A stretch of 38,940 nt of DNA from NCBI GenBank assembly GCA_016873095.1, contig VGYC01000055.1, positions 1 through 38,940 on the forward strand. Direction: 5' to 3'. Position numbers and translations under genes: made by a program. Under the pieces are notes generated by a model. The model had not been told where the DNA came from. It saw only the letters and a program-made list of their open reading frames with translations, and ran no database searches. The DNA is from Planctomycetota bacterium (lineage in GTDB: Bacteria; Planctomycetota; Planctomycetia; Gemmatales; Gemmataceae). Of the stretch, positions 15,691-24,971 are shown piece by piece; the first letter of the stretch is position 1; every line of letters starts with the position of its first letter.

Positions 15691-17013
15691 CTAGTTCTCC
15701 CACAGAACCGTTGCCGGGTCCTGCCGAACCGCTTCTCTTGCAGGGAACCAGCTCGCCAGCACACTCAGGAGCAACGTCCCCACGAGGACAAGCAGCAGCA
15801 TCTCCGGATCGAACAGCGACGAAATCGCGAATCCGGCCTCGCTGAGGATGACGCCGGTGATTGTGCCGACGACGTAGCCAAGCAACGCCCCGAGCAGGCC
15901 TGTCAGCACAGCCTTGCCGACGAAAATCGCCATGATCGGCCGGTTCCGCATGCCAAGTGCCCGGAAGATACCGATCTCACTTGCCCGTTCCCGGACATTT
16001 TGAAAGGCCAGAAGCCCCATGCCGAGCAGACAACCCAGGAAGACCACGGGTACGAGCACGGCGGCGAGCTCTTCCGTCTGGTCCTTGAGTTCTTGCCGAT
16101 GTTCTTCCTCGCGTTTGATGGCCTGGCGTGCCTCGCGGGCAGCGCGATTGCGGGCCTCGGCACGCGCCTGGGCTTGCGGTCCCAGCTCGATGATCTGCGT
16201 ATCCGGCAGGATGGACGAAATCTCCGAGTGGATACGCGCCAGCCGATCCGCCTCGCAATTGCATTCCAGGGCAAGAATCTCGCTAATCTGACCGGGCCGT
16301 TGCAGGATCTTCTGCGCCTCGCCCAGGTTGATCCACAAGGCGATGTCTTCCTCGCGGACTCCGGTCGCGGCCTGCAACTTGTGGACAGTCAAATAGGCGG
16401 TGGGCAGCTTCCTGATGATCTCGGCCTCACCCTCTCGAACGCGGCGCGAAAGGGTGAGCGCGATCTTGTCGCCGCGAGCGATGCCGAGGCTACGATGCAG
16501 CTCGTGGCCGACAACAACGGTCCCCGGCGGTACAGCGTCGCGCAGCGGCTTCTTCTCCTGCCTCTTGAAAATGGCCAGCTCGCCGCGTGTACCCTTGACG
16601 AGGATGGGTCGCCCCTTCTCCTCCCAGGTGACGCGCTCGCGGAGGATGGGCAGAACATGGTTGATGGTGGCGACGCCCGATTTGGCGAGTCGATCGGCAT
16701 ATTCCTCCGGCATGAAGACAGCAACGTCCTCGTCGGCATGCCAGCTTGCCAGGTCCAACCCCTTCGGCAAGATGTGCAGGTTGAAGCCAAGCTGGAGGGT
16801 GATCTTGCGATAGTCGTCTTCCAGCGCTTTCATCGCAGCGCGCGTCTGGGCCTCCTTGGCAGCGATGATTTCCTCGGTTCGCCGATCGTGCCGGCTCAAG
16901 ATTGCGACGAACGCCACCAGGCACGCAATCGCGATGGTGACGGTGAACACGCTCATCGCGAAATTGAGCTTGCGGTAGGCAATTTCATGTAGAATTAGCC
17001 GGCCAATCGTCAT
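15691..17013 (-). CDS. FtsX/MacB-type ABC transporter permease
   Basis: The 440-residue protein has one N-terminal helix (about 18-40), a long extracytoplasmic domain (about 45-310) and three C-terminal helices in the FtsX domain. The region VPVVFLGCLLGMGLLAFQNVRERASEIGIFRALGM contains the ERASEIGIFRALG coupling element typical of this family. Residues about 280-310 are a charged helical hairpin (AEARNRAAREARQAIKREEE). It overlaps the upstream lipoprotein gene by four bases and abuts the ATPase gene. This gives a three-gene unit of lipoprotein, permease and ATPase, probably one envelope transporter. Confidence 0.92.
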   Translation of the reverse strand: MTIGRLILHEIAYRKLNFAMSVFTVTIAIACLVAFVAILSRHDRRTEEIIAAKEAQTRAAMKALEDDYRKITLQLGFNLHILPKGLDLASWHADEDVAVFMPEEYADRLAKSGVATINHVLPILRERVTWEEKGRPILVKGTRGELAIFKRQEKKPLRDAVPPGTVVVGHELHRSLGIARGDKIALTLSRRVREGEAEIIRKLPTAYLTVHKLQAATGVREEDIALWINLGEAQKILQRPGQISEILALECNCEADRLARIHSEISSILPDTQIIELGPQAQARAEARNRAAREARQAIKREEEHRQELKDQTEELAAVLVPVVFLGCLLGMGLLAFQNVRERASEIGIFRALGMRNRPIMAIFVGKAVLTGLLGALLGYVVGTITGVILSEAGFAISSLFDPEMLLLVLVGTLLLSVLASWFPAREAVRQDPATVLWEN

Positions 17014-18092
17014 GGCTGCCGTACCTGGGTTCTTCTCAAAGCTCGACGGCGTGCCAGCAGGGCCAGAATTGCGACGGCGCCAAGCAGGGCCAGCGTTGTG
17101 TTGCGCACGAGCGGCATCGAGCCAGCGCTCGCGGGCGGCGCATGCGGCGTCAGGTCAATCGCCCGAGTTGCGACGTGCAGAGATTCCGGATCCGTGCCCG
17201 TCTCCCAGTCTGCCGTGATCAGCAGGTCGACGCCTGGATTGAGGCGTTTGACTTCGCACGAGCAGGCGCCGGTCAAGAACGCGGCCGATTCACCGATGTT
17301 TCGCTCAGTGATCCCTTTACCCACGAGCGCGTGCAGAACGATTCCTCGACCAAAGACGGGAAATACCATCGGCTCGCGGCGCTCATGCAGTCCCTCTTCC
17401 GTCTGGAGCAGCATGCGCACGAGCATGTCCTCGGCGGCATCGGCCCGCGAGACGGAGAGGACGGAGAATTCCAGCCGCACTTTCGGTCCGCGCGGATTGA
17501 GCAACTTATCCTGCGGCGCCGTGGTGATGTCCGGGAGCTTCAGACTCCGTTCCAGCTTCACGAGGCCTGCCTTGAGCGTCGCAAGCGCGGCGGAGTCCTT
17601 CTTTGGGTCACCCGACTCCAGCAAGAGCCACACCGCGGATGTGCCGGCCCAGATTTGCTTGGCGATTCTTCGGCGAGCCGGCGAATCGAGGATGCTGCGC
17701 ACAGTCTCGCCGCTGAATGCACCAGTCCAGATCGGCGCGGCAATGTCGGCGGCATCGGGAAAGCGTAATACCAGGCAGGGCCGGGGCGCCTGTTTCGCGA
17801 GCTTGTCCCAGGCGCCATCGTGCTTCCTGGAGAGGTCGACTCGAGTCAGGTTGACGTTCGCCGGACAATCCGGACGATCTGTGTATTCTTGCAACTTCTC
17901 GAGCAAGCGCCTGTCCTCCTCGGCGAGCGGTTCATCGTGCAGCAGGACAAGCTCATAGCGATCCGGTCTCCAGCGATCGAGCGCAAACCGGAAGACCGGT
18001 ATGTTGCAAGCGCCCGCGACCGCGATACCAAGAAACACGACGGCACTAACCATCAAGAGACGTGAGGCAGAATCTGGCAAGCGCGGTTTCAT
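17010..18092 (-). CDS. putative lipoprotein of the FtsX/LolD operon
   Basis: The 360-residue product starts MKPRLPDSASRLL with a hydrophobic stretch ending VAGACNIPVF. That is consistent with a lipoprotein signal with Cys at GAC, although an uncleaved anchor is possible. The segment FRFALDRWRPDRYELVLLHDEPL is a pattern I recall from uncharacterised planctomycete proteins next to such transporters. A second helix lies near the C-terminus (NTTLALLGAVAILALLA) with a basic tail, so it may be anchored at both ends. The ATG at 18092 has AGGA 7 bases upstream. The stop overlaps the permease start (ATGA). It may be the extracytoplasmic partner of the transporter. Function unproven. Confidence 0.75.
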   Translation of the reverse strand: MKPRLPDSASRLLMVSAVVFLGIAVAGACNIPVFRFALDRWRPDRYELVLLHDEPLAEEDRRLLEKLQEYTDRPDCPANVNLTRVDLSRKHDGAWDKLAKQAPRPCLVLRFPDAADIAAPIWTGAFSGETVRSILDSPARRRIAKQIWAGTSAVWLLLESGDPKKDSAALATLKAGLVKLERSLKLPDITTAPQDKLLNPRGPKVRLEFSVLSVSRADAAEDMLVRMLLQTEEGLHERREPMVFPVFGRGIVLHALVGKGITERNIGESAAFLTGACSCEVKRLNPGVDLLITADWETGTDPESLHVATRAIDLTPHAPPASAGSMPLVRNTTLALLGAVAILALLARRRALRRTQVRQP

Positions 18093-18154
18093 GATGGTCC
18101 TGCACGAACGTTGGCTCTTCTGGCTTTTCGGAGCGGAGAGCCGTGCTACATCGT

Positions 18155-21100
18155 TCAACGCTCTTCGGCGATGATTTCGACGCCACATAGAATTGTAGCC
18201 GCATCCGGAGTGGTCGAGGTAGGCGAAAGGCGAATCACAAGGTTACCCTCTACGGCAATGCCGGCGAATTCCTTGACCAGCGCGCGATTCGGGCCGCCGG
18301 CCTCCTTGACGATGTCAAGGTCGACGACCTTCTGGTCCTGCACCTGAAGATCAATGAGTCGTTCTCCGGGCTGCAAGTTGTCCGGCTCCACGAAGTGCAG
18401 GCGCACCGTGAACTTTCGAACGTCATCTTTCAAATCGTTGAGGCCGATACTGATCGACGACAGGCCGCGGGCACCTGAAGAGGCCACCCAGCTCTGCTTG
18501 CCATGCACGCGCGACGAATGCTGCCGAAACCATTCTGGTTGCTCTGGAATGGTCTTGATGGGCACGGTCGGGGAGTAGCCTCCGGTGCTGGGGTATTCAA
18601 TCCACAACGTGCCGTTGTCGGCTCGGCGATCCCCCGGCGCGCCGAGGTTGATGCCCAAGCGCCGAATGGGCCCCTTGATCGACTTGGTTCCGAAGTAGGT
18701 CCACAACTCAGCCTCCGGCATGTGCACCAGCGCCAGCGACGTTTGATTCTGATAGCTGCAAGTGCATGTCCGTGTATAGTCAGGCGCATTGAGCAGTCCG
18801 CCGGCAACGATGAGATTATTGGTGCAACTCGAGCGAAAGCCGCCAACGTTGGCGGTGCCACCGTCGTTACACAGATCATAGAAGCCGGCTGCACCGGAAC
18901 GAAACGTCAGCAAGTGTTGCGACGCCGCCGGCGTGTTGCAGCCATAGGTTCGCAGCCATTCCCACGGAACCGGGGTACCCGAGACGGGGTCGAGCCGCGT
19001 CTTGACCTTGCCGGAGAGCAGGTCGCAGGCGCCCTGACCTTGCAGGATGGTGTCGCCATGAATCATGGCGGGGCCGACAAGCGCCTTGTCGAACCACAGC
19101 ACCTTGCCGTCGGCTGCGCGGAAAGCGCGCATGCCGCGCGGTTCGTCGGAGATGGTGTCGCGGGCCACACGGCCGGCCTCCACCAGCACATCGTGCTTGG
19201 CCGAGTAACTCAGCCAGGTCCCGAAAACGCCTTCTTCCGTGGCCCAAAGACGCTTGCCGGTCTTGAGATCGAAGGCGGTCAGCCTGGCTTCGTGATCCGG
19301 TTCCTCGCCGCGACGATTGAGTCGCGCCAGTTGCGGACCGGAGAGGCGGTCGATGGCGTACAACCGGCCGCCGCCGACACAGATGCCATTGTGTCGGAAG
19401 CCGTCGCGGGCCGAGGCCATCCACGATACCTTGCCGGTGCGCCGATCCATGACGACCAGATGCTTGCTCGAGGATAAATTGTCGTTGGCGCCTCGCGCGG
19501 CCTTGCCAAGCAGCTTGCCAAGGCCCAGATCGTTCAGGTCGTCATCGCCGTTGTTCTTTTTCTTCTTGGTATTCTTGTCCGGCACGTCCACGAGCGGATC
19601 AGCACCGCCAATGAGATACTCGCCGACCACATTTAGATAGCCCCAGCGCGGCGATTCCTTCATGCCATCAAGCAGCGGCAGGCGAAACTCGGCGACTGGT
19701 TTGCCGGTGTCCGGATCGAGCCGAAGACAGGTCCTGTCCAGCGCAACATAAATGCCGTCGCTCATGGAGATGTAGTTGGTGCCGCTCGAGTTCGCGCCGG
19801 GCTGATGGGCCAGGTTGTTGAAGAATGAACCGACACCGGGCAGTTGAATCTGCCAGAGCAGCCGGCCAGTGTAGGCATCCAGTGCCCGCAAGAAATGCAC
19901 GCCCTCGACAATGACGCGGCCGTCAATGACCTGTGGCTGCGGACCGTGGCCATGGCGCGGCAGAACGCCGTCGTTGCCCGAACCACCGAACCAGAGAATG
20001 CCAAGCGGAGCCTTGACGAGCCGGTCGGGGGACACACGGGTGTTGGCGGCATCGGCATGCTCGTGCGTCCAGTTGCCCGCGCCGGGCAACGGTCCCGCAC
20101 GGACCAGACAGGGCAAGCCGTCCAACTCAGCGATCTTGACGTTGGCGAACTCGTCACCCCTGGTGGGAACCAGTTTTTCCAAGGAACCGGCGGAGCCCCT
20201 GGTAAAGAAAGCCCGGCTGCCGTAGGGCCTCATCGCCTGGACAATTAACGCAATCGACTTCGCATCCGCGTCCAAGGTGACCACCGCAAGGCTCGCGAGG
20301 TACGGCGGCATCTCGAAAGTCCCAGGATCAGCCTGATAAACGACGGCCCGCGTGCCGTACAGATCCGAAGCCGACAGATTCTCCCATAGTGAATGTGTTG
20401 CATCCTTGTCGGCATCGACGACGATCACGTGAAAATCACTCTGCTTGATCAGTTCCATGACCAGGTCTGCGTCAGCGGCGCCCCAGACGACGGCGAAACC
20501 GGCCCGCGACCCGGTTGCAGCGAGCAGCTTGCCAACCCGTGCTGCCGCCGCATCGGCCGTGCGCACGGTGCGCGCCAGCTTGGGCCGATGGAGCACGACA
20601 ACGCGCTCGTCCGCGCCGAAGCAATAAATCCGGCCTTCGAGCGTGACCGCGAACAAACGATCATCGGCAGCCAGCAACCGGGCAACGGTCCCTTGCACTT
20701 CCATCGACCAGACCACGCCGTTGCCCCTCACGCCGACATCGATGGCCAGTACATTGTTGCCGGCCGCCGCGTAGAGTCGACCTCCGGCCTTGATGAGTTC
20801 CTGCACCGGCGGGGTCTTGCAGGAAGTCAGCTCGTCCATGTGCCAGCGGGTCACCTGGGTTTTCTCGCCCTTGCGATCGACGGTGTCCTCCGTCCTGTGA
20901 GCGGCCGACTTGAGGTCAAAGGCCCGGCAGGCACCGGCGACATGTGTGTACAGCGTGTCGCCATCGATCACGGCACGGGCCTTGTCCGCAGGCGTCCCGC
21001 TGCCGCTTGCCAGCTGGTTCAGCTCGCCCTGGTGCTTGGCGTCCTTCAGGTCGAAAACGGAGCCGGCGTTGAAGAAGAGGCTCATGCCGGCGGCAACTTC

Positions 21101-21925
21101 ATGCCCGCCGCGACGGCCATTCTCCGCAAGCAGTAACTGCAGAAGTTTGCCCGTCTTGCGATCGTACACCGCCGGCACCGAGCGGCCGCCGGGGATGAGT
21201 AATCGATCACCGGCGACCACCAGGTGGCCCTGAGGCGCCACGCCCGCAAAGGAATCCGCATAGTGCGGCTGCTTGATGAATAGCGCCCCGTCGCCGTCAT
21301 TGGTCCAGCGCACGCGGCCGGTTCGAGCATCGAGTGCATGGATGAACGTGCCCATGAACGGCCAGATGCTGGCGGCAAAGTAGACGGTATCGTCGGCGAC
21401 GACGGGCGCGCCGCGCGCCGGCCAGGTGGAGATCAGCCGCTCATTGCCGAGGATCTTGCGATCCGACGGCCCGCCGCGAAACCGCCACAGCCGCTTGCCC
21501 GTTGCCGCCTCCAGGCAATACAGGTAGCCATCATCCGAGCAGACAAAGAGCCGGGTCTCCCAGGCGACCGGCGCAAAGCGGACCGGGCCGCCCAGGCACA
21601 CGCGCCAGATCGGCTCGCCGCTGCGCGTGTCGAGCGCCGTGACGCTATCGTCGCGCGACGACCCGAAGATAAGCAACCTGCCGACAACAACGGGTTCGTA
21701 GCATGCGTCGAACTGCATGCGCGGCTGATCGGGCCAGGCCGGCTTCAGAGCCGGCAACTCGCGGACCCAGTGGGCATGCAGCTTGTCGGGAAGCGGCGTC
21801 GGCGAGGCAGCGCCGCGGTACGCATCGTGCCGCCACATGGGCCAGTCGGCGGCGCGTGCCCGCGCCCCGGACGCAACTGCGATCAGCAGGCCTGCCAGAA
21901 GGGTGGACAGCCGGCGAATATGCAT
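18155..21925 (-). CDS. large PQQ-propeller protein with methyltransferase-like and malectin-like parts
   Basis: The product is 1256 residues with a signal peptide (MHIRRLSTLLAGLLIAVASG, then ARAADWPMWRHD). About 30-450 is a first beta-propeller (ALDTRSGEPIWR, LEAATGKRLWR, LDARTGRVRWT). About 460-585 is a Rossmann-like segment resembling a SAM-methyltransferase fold (AGFAVVWGAADADLVMELI, FHVIVVDADKD, DLYGTRAVVYQADPG, PPYLASLAVV), probably without intact catalysis. A second propeller follows to about 1080. The C-terminal end (FTVRLHFVEPDN, VVDLDIVKEAGGPNRALVKEF) resembles a malectin-type carbohydrate-binding domain. The ATG at 21925 has GGGGA 6 bases upstream. It heads a long co-directional gene run, 62 bases before the lipoprotein gene. 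Probably periplasmic or surface; substrate unknown. Confidence 0.87.
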   Translation of the reverse strand: MHIRRLSTLLAGLLIAVASGARARAADWPMWRHDAYRGAASPTPLPDKLHAHWVRELPALKPAWPDQPRMQFDACYEPVVVGRLLIFGSSRDDSVTALDTRSGEPIWRVCLGGPVRFAPVAWETRLFVCSDDGYLYCLEAATGKRLWRFRGGPSDRKILGNERLISTWPARGAPVVADDTVYFAASIWPFMGTFIHALDARTGRVRWTNDGDGALFIKQPHYADSFAGVAPQGHLVVAGDRLLIPGGRSVPAVYDRKTGKLLQLLLAENGRRGGHEVAAGMSLFFNAGSVFDLKDAKHQGELNQLASGSGTPADKARAVIDGDTLYTHVAGACRAFDLKSAAHRTEDTVDRKGEKTQVTRWHMDELTSCKTPPVQELIKAGGRLYAAAGNNVLAIDVGVRGNGVVWSMEVQGTVARLLAADDRLFAVTLEGRIYCFGADERVVVLHRPKLARTVRTADAAAARVGKLLAATGSRAGFAVVWGAADADLVMELIKQSDFHVIVVDADKDATHSLWENLSASDLYGTRAVVYQADPGTFEMPPYLASLAVVTLDADAKSIALIVQAMRPYGSRAFFTRGSAGSLEKLVPTRGDEFANVKIAELDGLPCLVRAGPLPGAGNWTHEHADAANTRVSPDRLVKAPLGILWFGGSGNDGVLPRHGHGPQPQVIDGRVIVEGVHFLRALDAYTGRLLWQIQLPGVGSFFNNLAHQPGANSSGTNYISMSDGIYVALDRTCLRLDPDTGKPVAEFRLPLLDGMKESPRWGYLNVVGEYLIGGADPLVDVPDKNTKKKKNNGDDDLNDLGLGKLLGKAARGANDNLSSSKHLVVMDRRTGKVSWMASARDGFRHNGICVGGGRLYAIDRLSGPQLARLNRRGEEPDHEARLTAFDLKTGKRLWATEEGVFGTWLSYSAKHDVLVEAGRVARDTISDEPRGMRAFRAADGKVLWFDKALVGPAMIHGDTILQGQGACDLLSGKVKTRLDPVSGTPVPWEWLRTYGCNTPAASQHLLTFRSGAAGFYDLCNDGGTANVGGFRSSCTNNLIVAGGLLNAPDYTRTCTCSYQNQTSLALVHMPEAELWTYFGTKSIKGPIRRLGINLGAPGDRRADNGTLWIEYPSTGGYSPTVPIKTIPEQPEWFRQHSSRVHGKQSWVASSGARGLSSISIGLNDLKDDVRKFTVRLHFVEPDNLQPGERLIDLQVQDQKVVDLDIVKEAGGPNRALVKEFAGIAVEGNLVIRLSPTSTTPDAATILCGVEIIAEER

Positions 21926-22201
21926 GAATCGTCCCCGAAAACAAAGCAAGTCGGCGCAAGTCAGGTGGGAGTTTCGTCAGGCGGCACGCACGCCGCCCAT
22001 TCTCTTTTACCCAGCCTATCGCCGCAGGTTTCGCAAGGCAAGACGGAACGGCCGCTGACTTCGTGAAAGCGGTTCACAAATCTCCCCGCTTCGGAATGAA
22101 ATGCCTGTGCCCGGAGCGCCAGAGCGCCAGCGTGGGCGCACGTGGCGTCTCGGCAACGCTGGTCGCGCTCATTGCCTGCGACTCACATCTGCCAGTACCA
22201 T

Positions 22202-22903
22202 ATGGGCATGCATATCGACCTCAACAGCGACCTGGGCGAGGGCTGCGGGCACGATGAGGAGTTGCTGCCGCTGCTCACATCCGCCAATATTTGCTGCGGC
22301 TTCCACGCCGGCAATCCGGACACGGCCTGGCAAACGCTTGCCGCCGCGGCCCGGCTTGGCGTTGTCGTCGGAGCGCATCCGGGCTTTCCGGACCGCGAGC
22401 ATTTCGGCCGCCGCGAGATCGACATGCCCGAGGACAAGGTCTATCGCGAATGCCTGTACCAGGTCGGTGCTCTGGTCGCGCTGGCGCTGGCCGTGGGTCA
22501 ACCGCTGCGCTACCTCAAGCCACATGGGGCGCTCTATAACATGGCGGGCCGCAACGATCGCTATGCCCGGCCCATCGTCGCAGTTGCACAACGCTTGTCG
22601 TTGCCGTTGGTGGGCTTGCCTGGTTCGCGCATGGAGGCGATGGCCGCCGGACACTGCCAGTTCGTTGCCGAGGGCTTCGCCGATCGCCGCTATCTGCCGG
22701 ATGGCTCCCTGGGGCCGCGTTCCCGGCCGGATTCCATGATCGACAATCCGGCCGAGGCCGTGGACCAGGTCATGCGCTTCATCGACGAGGGTCGCATCCA
22801 GACCATCTGCGTGCACGGCGACAATCCGCAGGCGCTCGCCTTCGTCCGCGGGCTGCGACAAGCGCTGGTCGATCGGGGCGTGACATTGCGGGCCTTCGCA
22901 TGA
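22202..22903 (+). CDS. pxpA: 5-oxoprolinase subunit A (LamB/YcsF family)
   Basis: The 233-residue protein shows the family's motifs in order: HIDLNSDLGEG at the start, ANICCGFHAGNPD, GAHPGFPDREHFGRREI, LKPHGALYN, LPGSRMEAMA, EGFADRRYLPDGSLGPRS and the final VHGDNPQAL. PxpA works with PxpB and PxpC in ATP-dependent cleavage of 5-oxoproline to glutamate. The start is at 22202 or the ATG at 22208; neither has a strong ribosome-binding site. Its last four bases overlap the pxpC start (ATGA), so they are coupled. The upstream 276-base gap separates it from the divergent giant PQQ gene and shows no clear promoter. Confidence 0.93.
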   Translation: MGMHIDLNSDLGEGCGHDEELLPLLTSANICCGFHAGNPDTAWQTLAAAARLGVVVGAHPGFPDREHFGRREIDMPEDKVYRECLYQVGALVALALAVGQPLRYLKPHGALYNMAGRNDRYARPIVAVAQRLSLPLVGLPGSRMEAMAAGHCQFVAEGFADRRYLPDGSLGPRSRPDSMIDNPAEAVDQVMRFIDEGRIQTICVHGDNPQALAFVRGLRQALVDRGVTLRAFA

Positions 22904-23829
22904 GTCTACGCGTGCTGGAACCGGGCCTGTGCTCGCTGCTGGTGGACCAGGGCCGGCTCGGCCACCGCAATCTCGGCGTGCCGCTCGGCGGCGCCGCCGA
23001 CCGCTGGTCGCTGACCTTGGGCAACGCTCTGGTTGGCAATCTGCCGGACGCGCTGGCTCTGGAAATCTCGCTCGCCGGGCCTTCATTGCGTGCTGAGGGA
23101 CAAGTCGCCTGCGTCCTCTGCGGTGCTCCCTTCTCGATGATGTGCAACGACCGCTATCGGGTAGTGGGCACGACCTTCACGCTCCAGGCTGGGGACGAAT
23201 TGACGATCGGCGGCACGACGACCGGCATGCGTGCTTATCTCTGCGTTCGCGGCGGGTTCACGGCGCCGGCCATACTCGGCAGTCGCTCCTCACTCGAGCC
23301 GATCAGGGCGGGGGCGGAGTTGCCGTGCCTGGCCGGGCGAATCCACGGGCGGTTCTTGCGCGACTTGCCATTCGCTTCTCCCACGGTCTTGCGTGTTCTC
23401 CCCGGCCTGCAAGCTGACTGGTTTGACATGGCCGAGTTCCTGTTGCAAGAGTATACCGTCACGCCGGCGAGCAATCGCATGGGCCTCCGCCTGGACGCGA
23501 CACCGTTGACCTTTAACGATCCGGGCCGGGAGATGTCGTCGGAGCCGGTTTCGCCCGGAGCGGTGCAGGTGACGCGCGACGGCCGCTGCATCTTGCTGGG
23601 CGTCGATGGCCAGACCATCGGCGGCTATCCCAAGATCGCCCACGTCATTCAGGCCGACCTCGACGCCGTCGGGCAACTGCGCCCCGGCGACCACTTTCGC
23701 TTCGTGCGCGTGGACCTGGCCGAGGCCCGCCGAGCCTACCTGAAACGCTGCGCCGATCTCGACGATTGGGTGAAACGGCTGCGCACCAGCCTCGAGGGCT
23801 GGCGTGGCCTTTCACCCGTGAATATGTAA
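22900..23829 (+). CDS. pxpC: 5-oxoprolinase subunit C (KipA family)
   Basis: The 309-residue protein matches the KipA/biotin-dependent carboxyltransferase-like family. It shows the opening LRVLEPGLCSLLVDQGRLGHRNLGVPLGGAADRWS in pieces, then RAYLCVRGGF, TVTPASNRMGLRL and SPGAVQVTRDGRCILLGVDGQTIGGYPKIAHVI. In the characterised system PxpB and PxpC form a complex that acts with PxpA. Here pxpC follows pxpA directly with a four-base overlap and no pxpB lies between or after them. The length matches an unfused KipA, so PxpB is not hidden as a fusion. The next gene is separated by a large inverted repeat. Confidence 0.92.
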   Translation: MSLRVLEPGLCSLLVDQGRLGHRNLGVPLGGAADRWSLTLGNALVGNLPDALALEISLAGPSLRAEGQVACVLCGAPFSMMCNDRYRVVGTTFTLQAGDELTIGGTTTGMRAYLCVRGGFTAPAILGSRSSLEPIRAGAELPCLAGRIHGRFLRDLPFASPTVLRVLPGLQADWFDMAEFLLQEYTVTPASNRMGLRLDATPLTFNDPGREMSSEPVSPGAVQVTRDGRCILLGVDGQTIGGYPKIAHVIQADLDAVGQLRPGDHFRFVRVDLAEARRAYLKRCADLDDWVKRLRTSLEGWRGLSPVNM

Positions 23830-23845
23830 ATTGACGAAACCACGG

Positions 23846-23954
23846 GTGCCATGCTCACGGCTTTGCGTGAGCATGGCGATCAGCGTGTCCGCATGCATCA
23901 TAACTTTCAGGCGACATGTCTAGCCATACTCACGCAAAGCCGTGAGCATGGCAC
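23846..23954. repeat. paired palindromic repeat, type C
   Basis: Two 32-base arms at 23846-23877 and 23923-23954 are inverted copies with one mismatch, separated by 45 bases. Each arm is itself a hairpin: GCCATGCTCACG, six-base loop, CGTGAGCATGGC. The element therefore consists of two stem-loops facing each other. It lies 16 bases after pxpC and ends 27 bases before the dehydrogenase start. It may be a REP-like doublet, a small non-autonomous mobile element or a strong terminator. Confidence 0.85.
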
Positions 23955-23981
23955 ACCTGTTTGCCACATGCACCATCCACC

Positions 23982-24965
23982 ATGACCAAGGTTCTCATTG
24001 CTCCGGCGACCCTGGCCGGGCTCGACATTTCGTACCTGAAAGTGTTGGCCGACGCCGGCTTTCAGCCACGGTTTCCGCCGCATGCCCATCAGCTAACCGA
24101 GGATGAATTGCTGGAACAGCTCGACGGCGTGGCCGCATCGCTGGCCGGCTCGGAGCCGTACACCCGGCGCGTCCTCAAGGCGCATCCGCAGTTGCGCGTC
24201 GTCGCCCGCGCCGGCGTGGGCTACGACGCCGTCGATGTGGCGGCCGCGACGGAGCAGGGCGTCGCCGTCTGCATCGCCCCGGGCACCAATCAGGAATCGG
24301 TCGCCGAGCACACCTTTGTGCTGATCCTGGCGCTGGCGAAAAGATTGATTTCGCAGCACAGCGGGACATGCAACGGTCTCTGGCCGCGACAATCGAACTT
24401 GCCGTTGCGGGGCCGGGTGCTCGGCATCGCCGGCCTGGGCCGTATCGGCAAGGCGGTGGCCATCCGCGGCGCCGCCTTCAACATGAAGCTCATCGCCTTC
24501 GAGCCGTTCCCGGATCTCGCCTTCGCCAAGCAGTACAACATCGAGCTGGTCCCGTGGGACCGACTGCTGGCCGAATCAGACTATCTCACCTTGCACATGC
24601 CGCTGACGCCGGAGTCGCGCTACCTCATCAACAAGACCAGCCTGGCGAAAATGAAGCCGTCGGCGTACCTCATCAACACGGCTCGCGGCGGCCTGGTTTG
24701 CGAGGCCGATCTGCTGGAGGCGCTGCAGGCGGAGCGCCTCGCCGGCGTTGGCCTCGACGTCTTCGAGGACGAACCGCCGCCGGTGAAGCATCCGCTGTTC
24801 GCGCTGGACAATTGCGTGTACACGCCGCACGCCGCCGGCGTGGACACGCAATCGCGCGACGACATGGCGCTGTCCGCGGCGCGGACCATCGTGGCTTTGA
24901 GCCGCGGGGAATGGCCGGCGGAGGCGGTCGTCAATCCGGAGGTGAAGGCCAAGTTCCGCTGGTGA
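23982..24965 (+). CDS. NAD-dependent D-2-hydroxyacid dehydrogenase
   Basis: The 327-residue protein is a member of the D-isomer 2-hydroxyacid dehydrogenase family (phosphoglycerate, glyoxylate and related dehydrogenases). The Rossmann motif is GLGRIG at 151-156. The catalytic trio is R235 in NTARGG, E264 in LDVFEDEP and H283 in TPHAAG. The substrate-side loop AGVGYDAVDV is also typical. It lacks the C-terminal ACT region of long SerA enzymes, so 3-phosphoglycerate is only one of several possible substrates. I chose the ATG at 23982 (MTKVLIAP), though no obvious ribosome-binding site precedes it. The gene lies between two palindromic elements. Confidence 0.92.
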   Translation: MTKVLIAPATLAGLDISYLKVLADAGFQPRFPPHAHQLTEDELLEQLDGVAASLAGSEPYTRRVLKAHPQLRVVARAGVGYDAVDVAAATEQGVAVCIAPGTNQESVAEHTFVLILALAKRLISQHSGTCNGLWPRQSNLPLRGRVLGIAGLGRIGKAVAIRGAAFNMKLIAFEPFPDLAFAKQYNIELVPWDRLLAESDYLTLHMPLTPESRYLINKTSLAKMKPSAYLINTARGGLVCEADLLEALQAERLAGVGLDVFEDEPPPVKHPLFALDNCVYTPHAAGVDTQSRDDMALSAARTIVALSRGEWPAEAVVNPEVKAKFRW

Positions 24966-24971
24966 CATCGC

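Noticed and set aside
15676-16992. 438-codon plus-strand frame
   Set aside because: It is antisense to the FtsX-type permease, which has clear family motifs.
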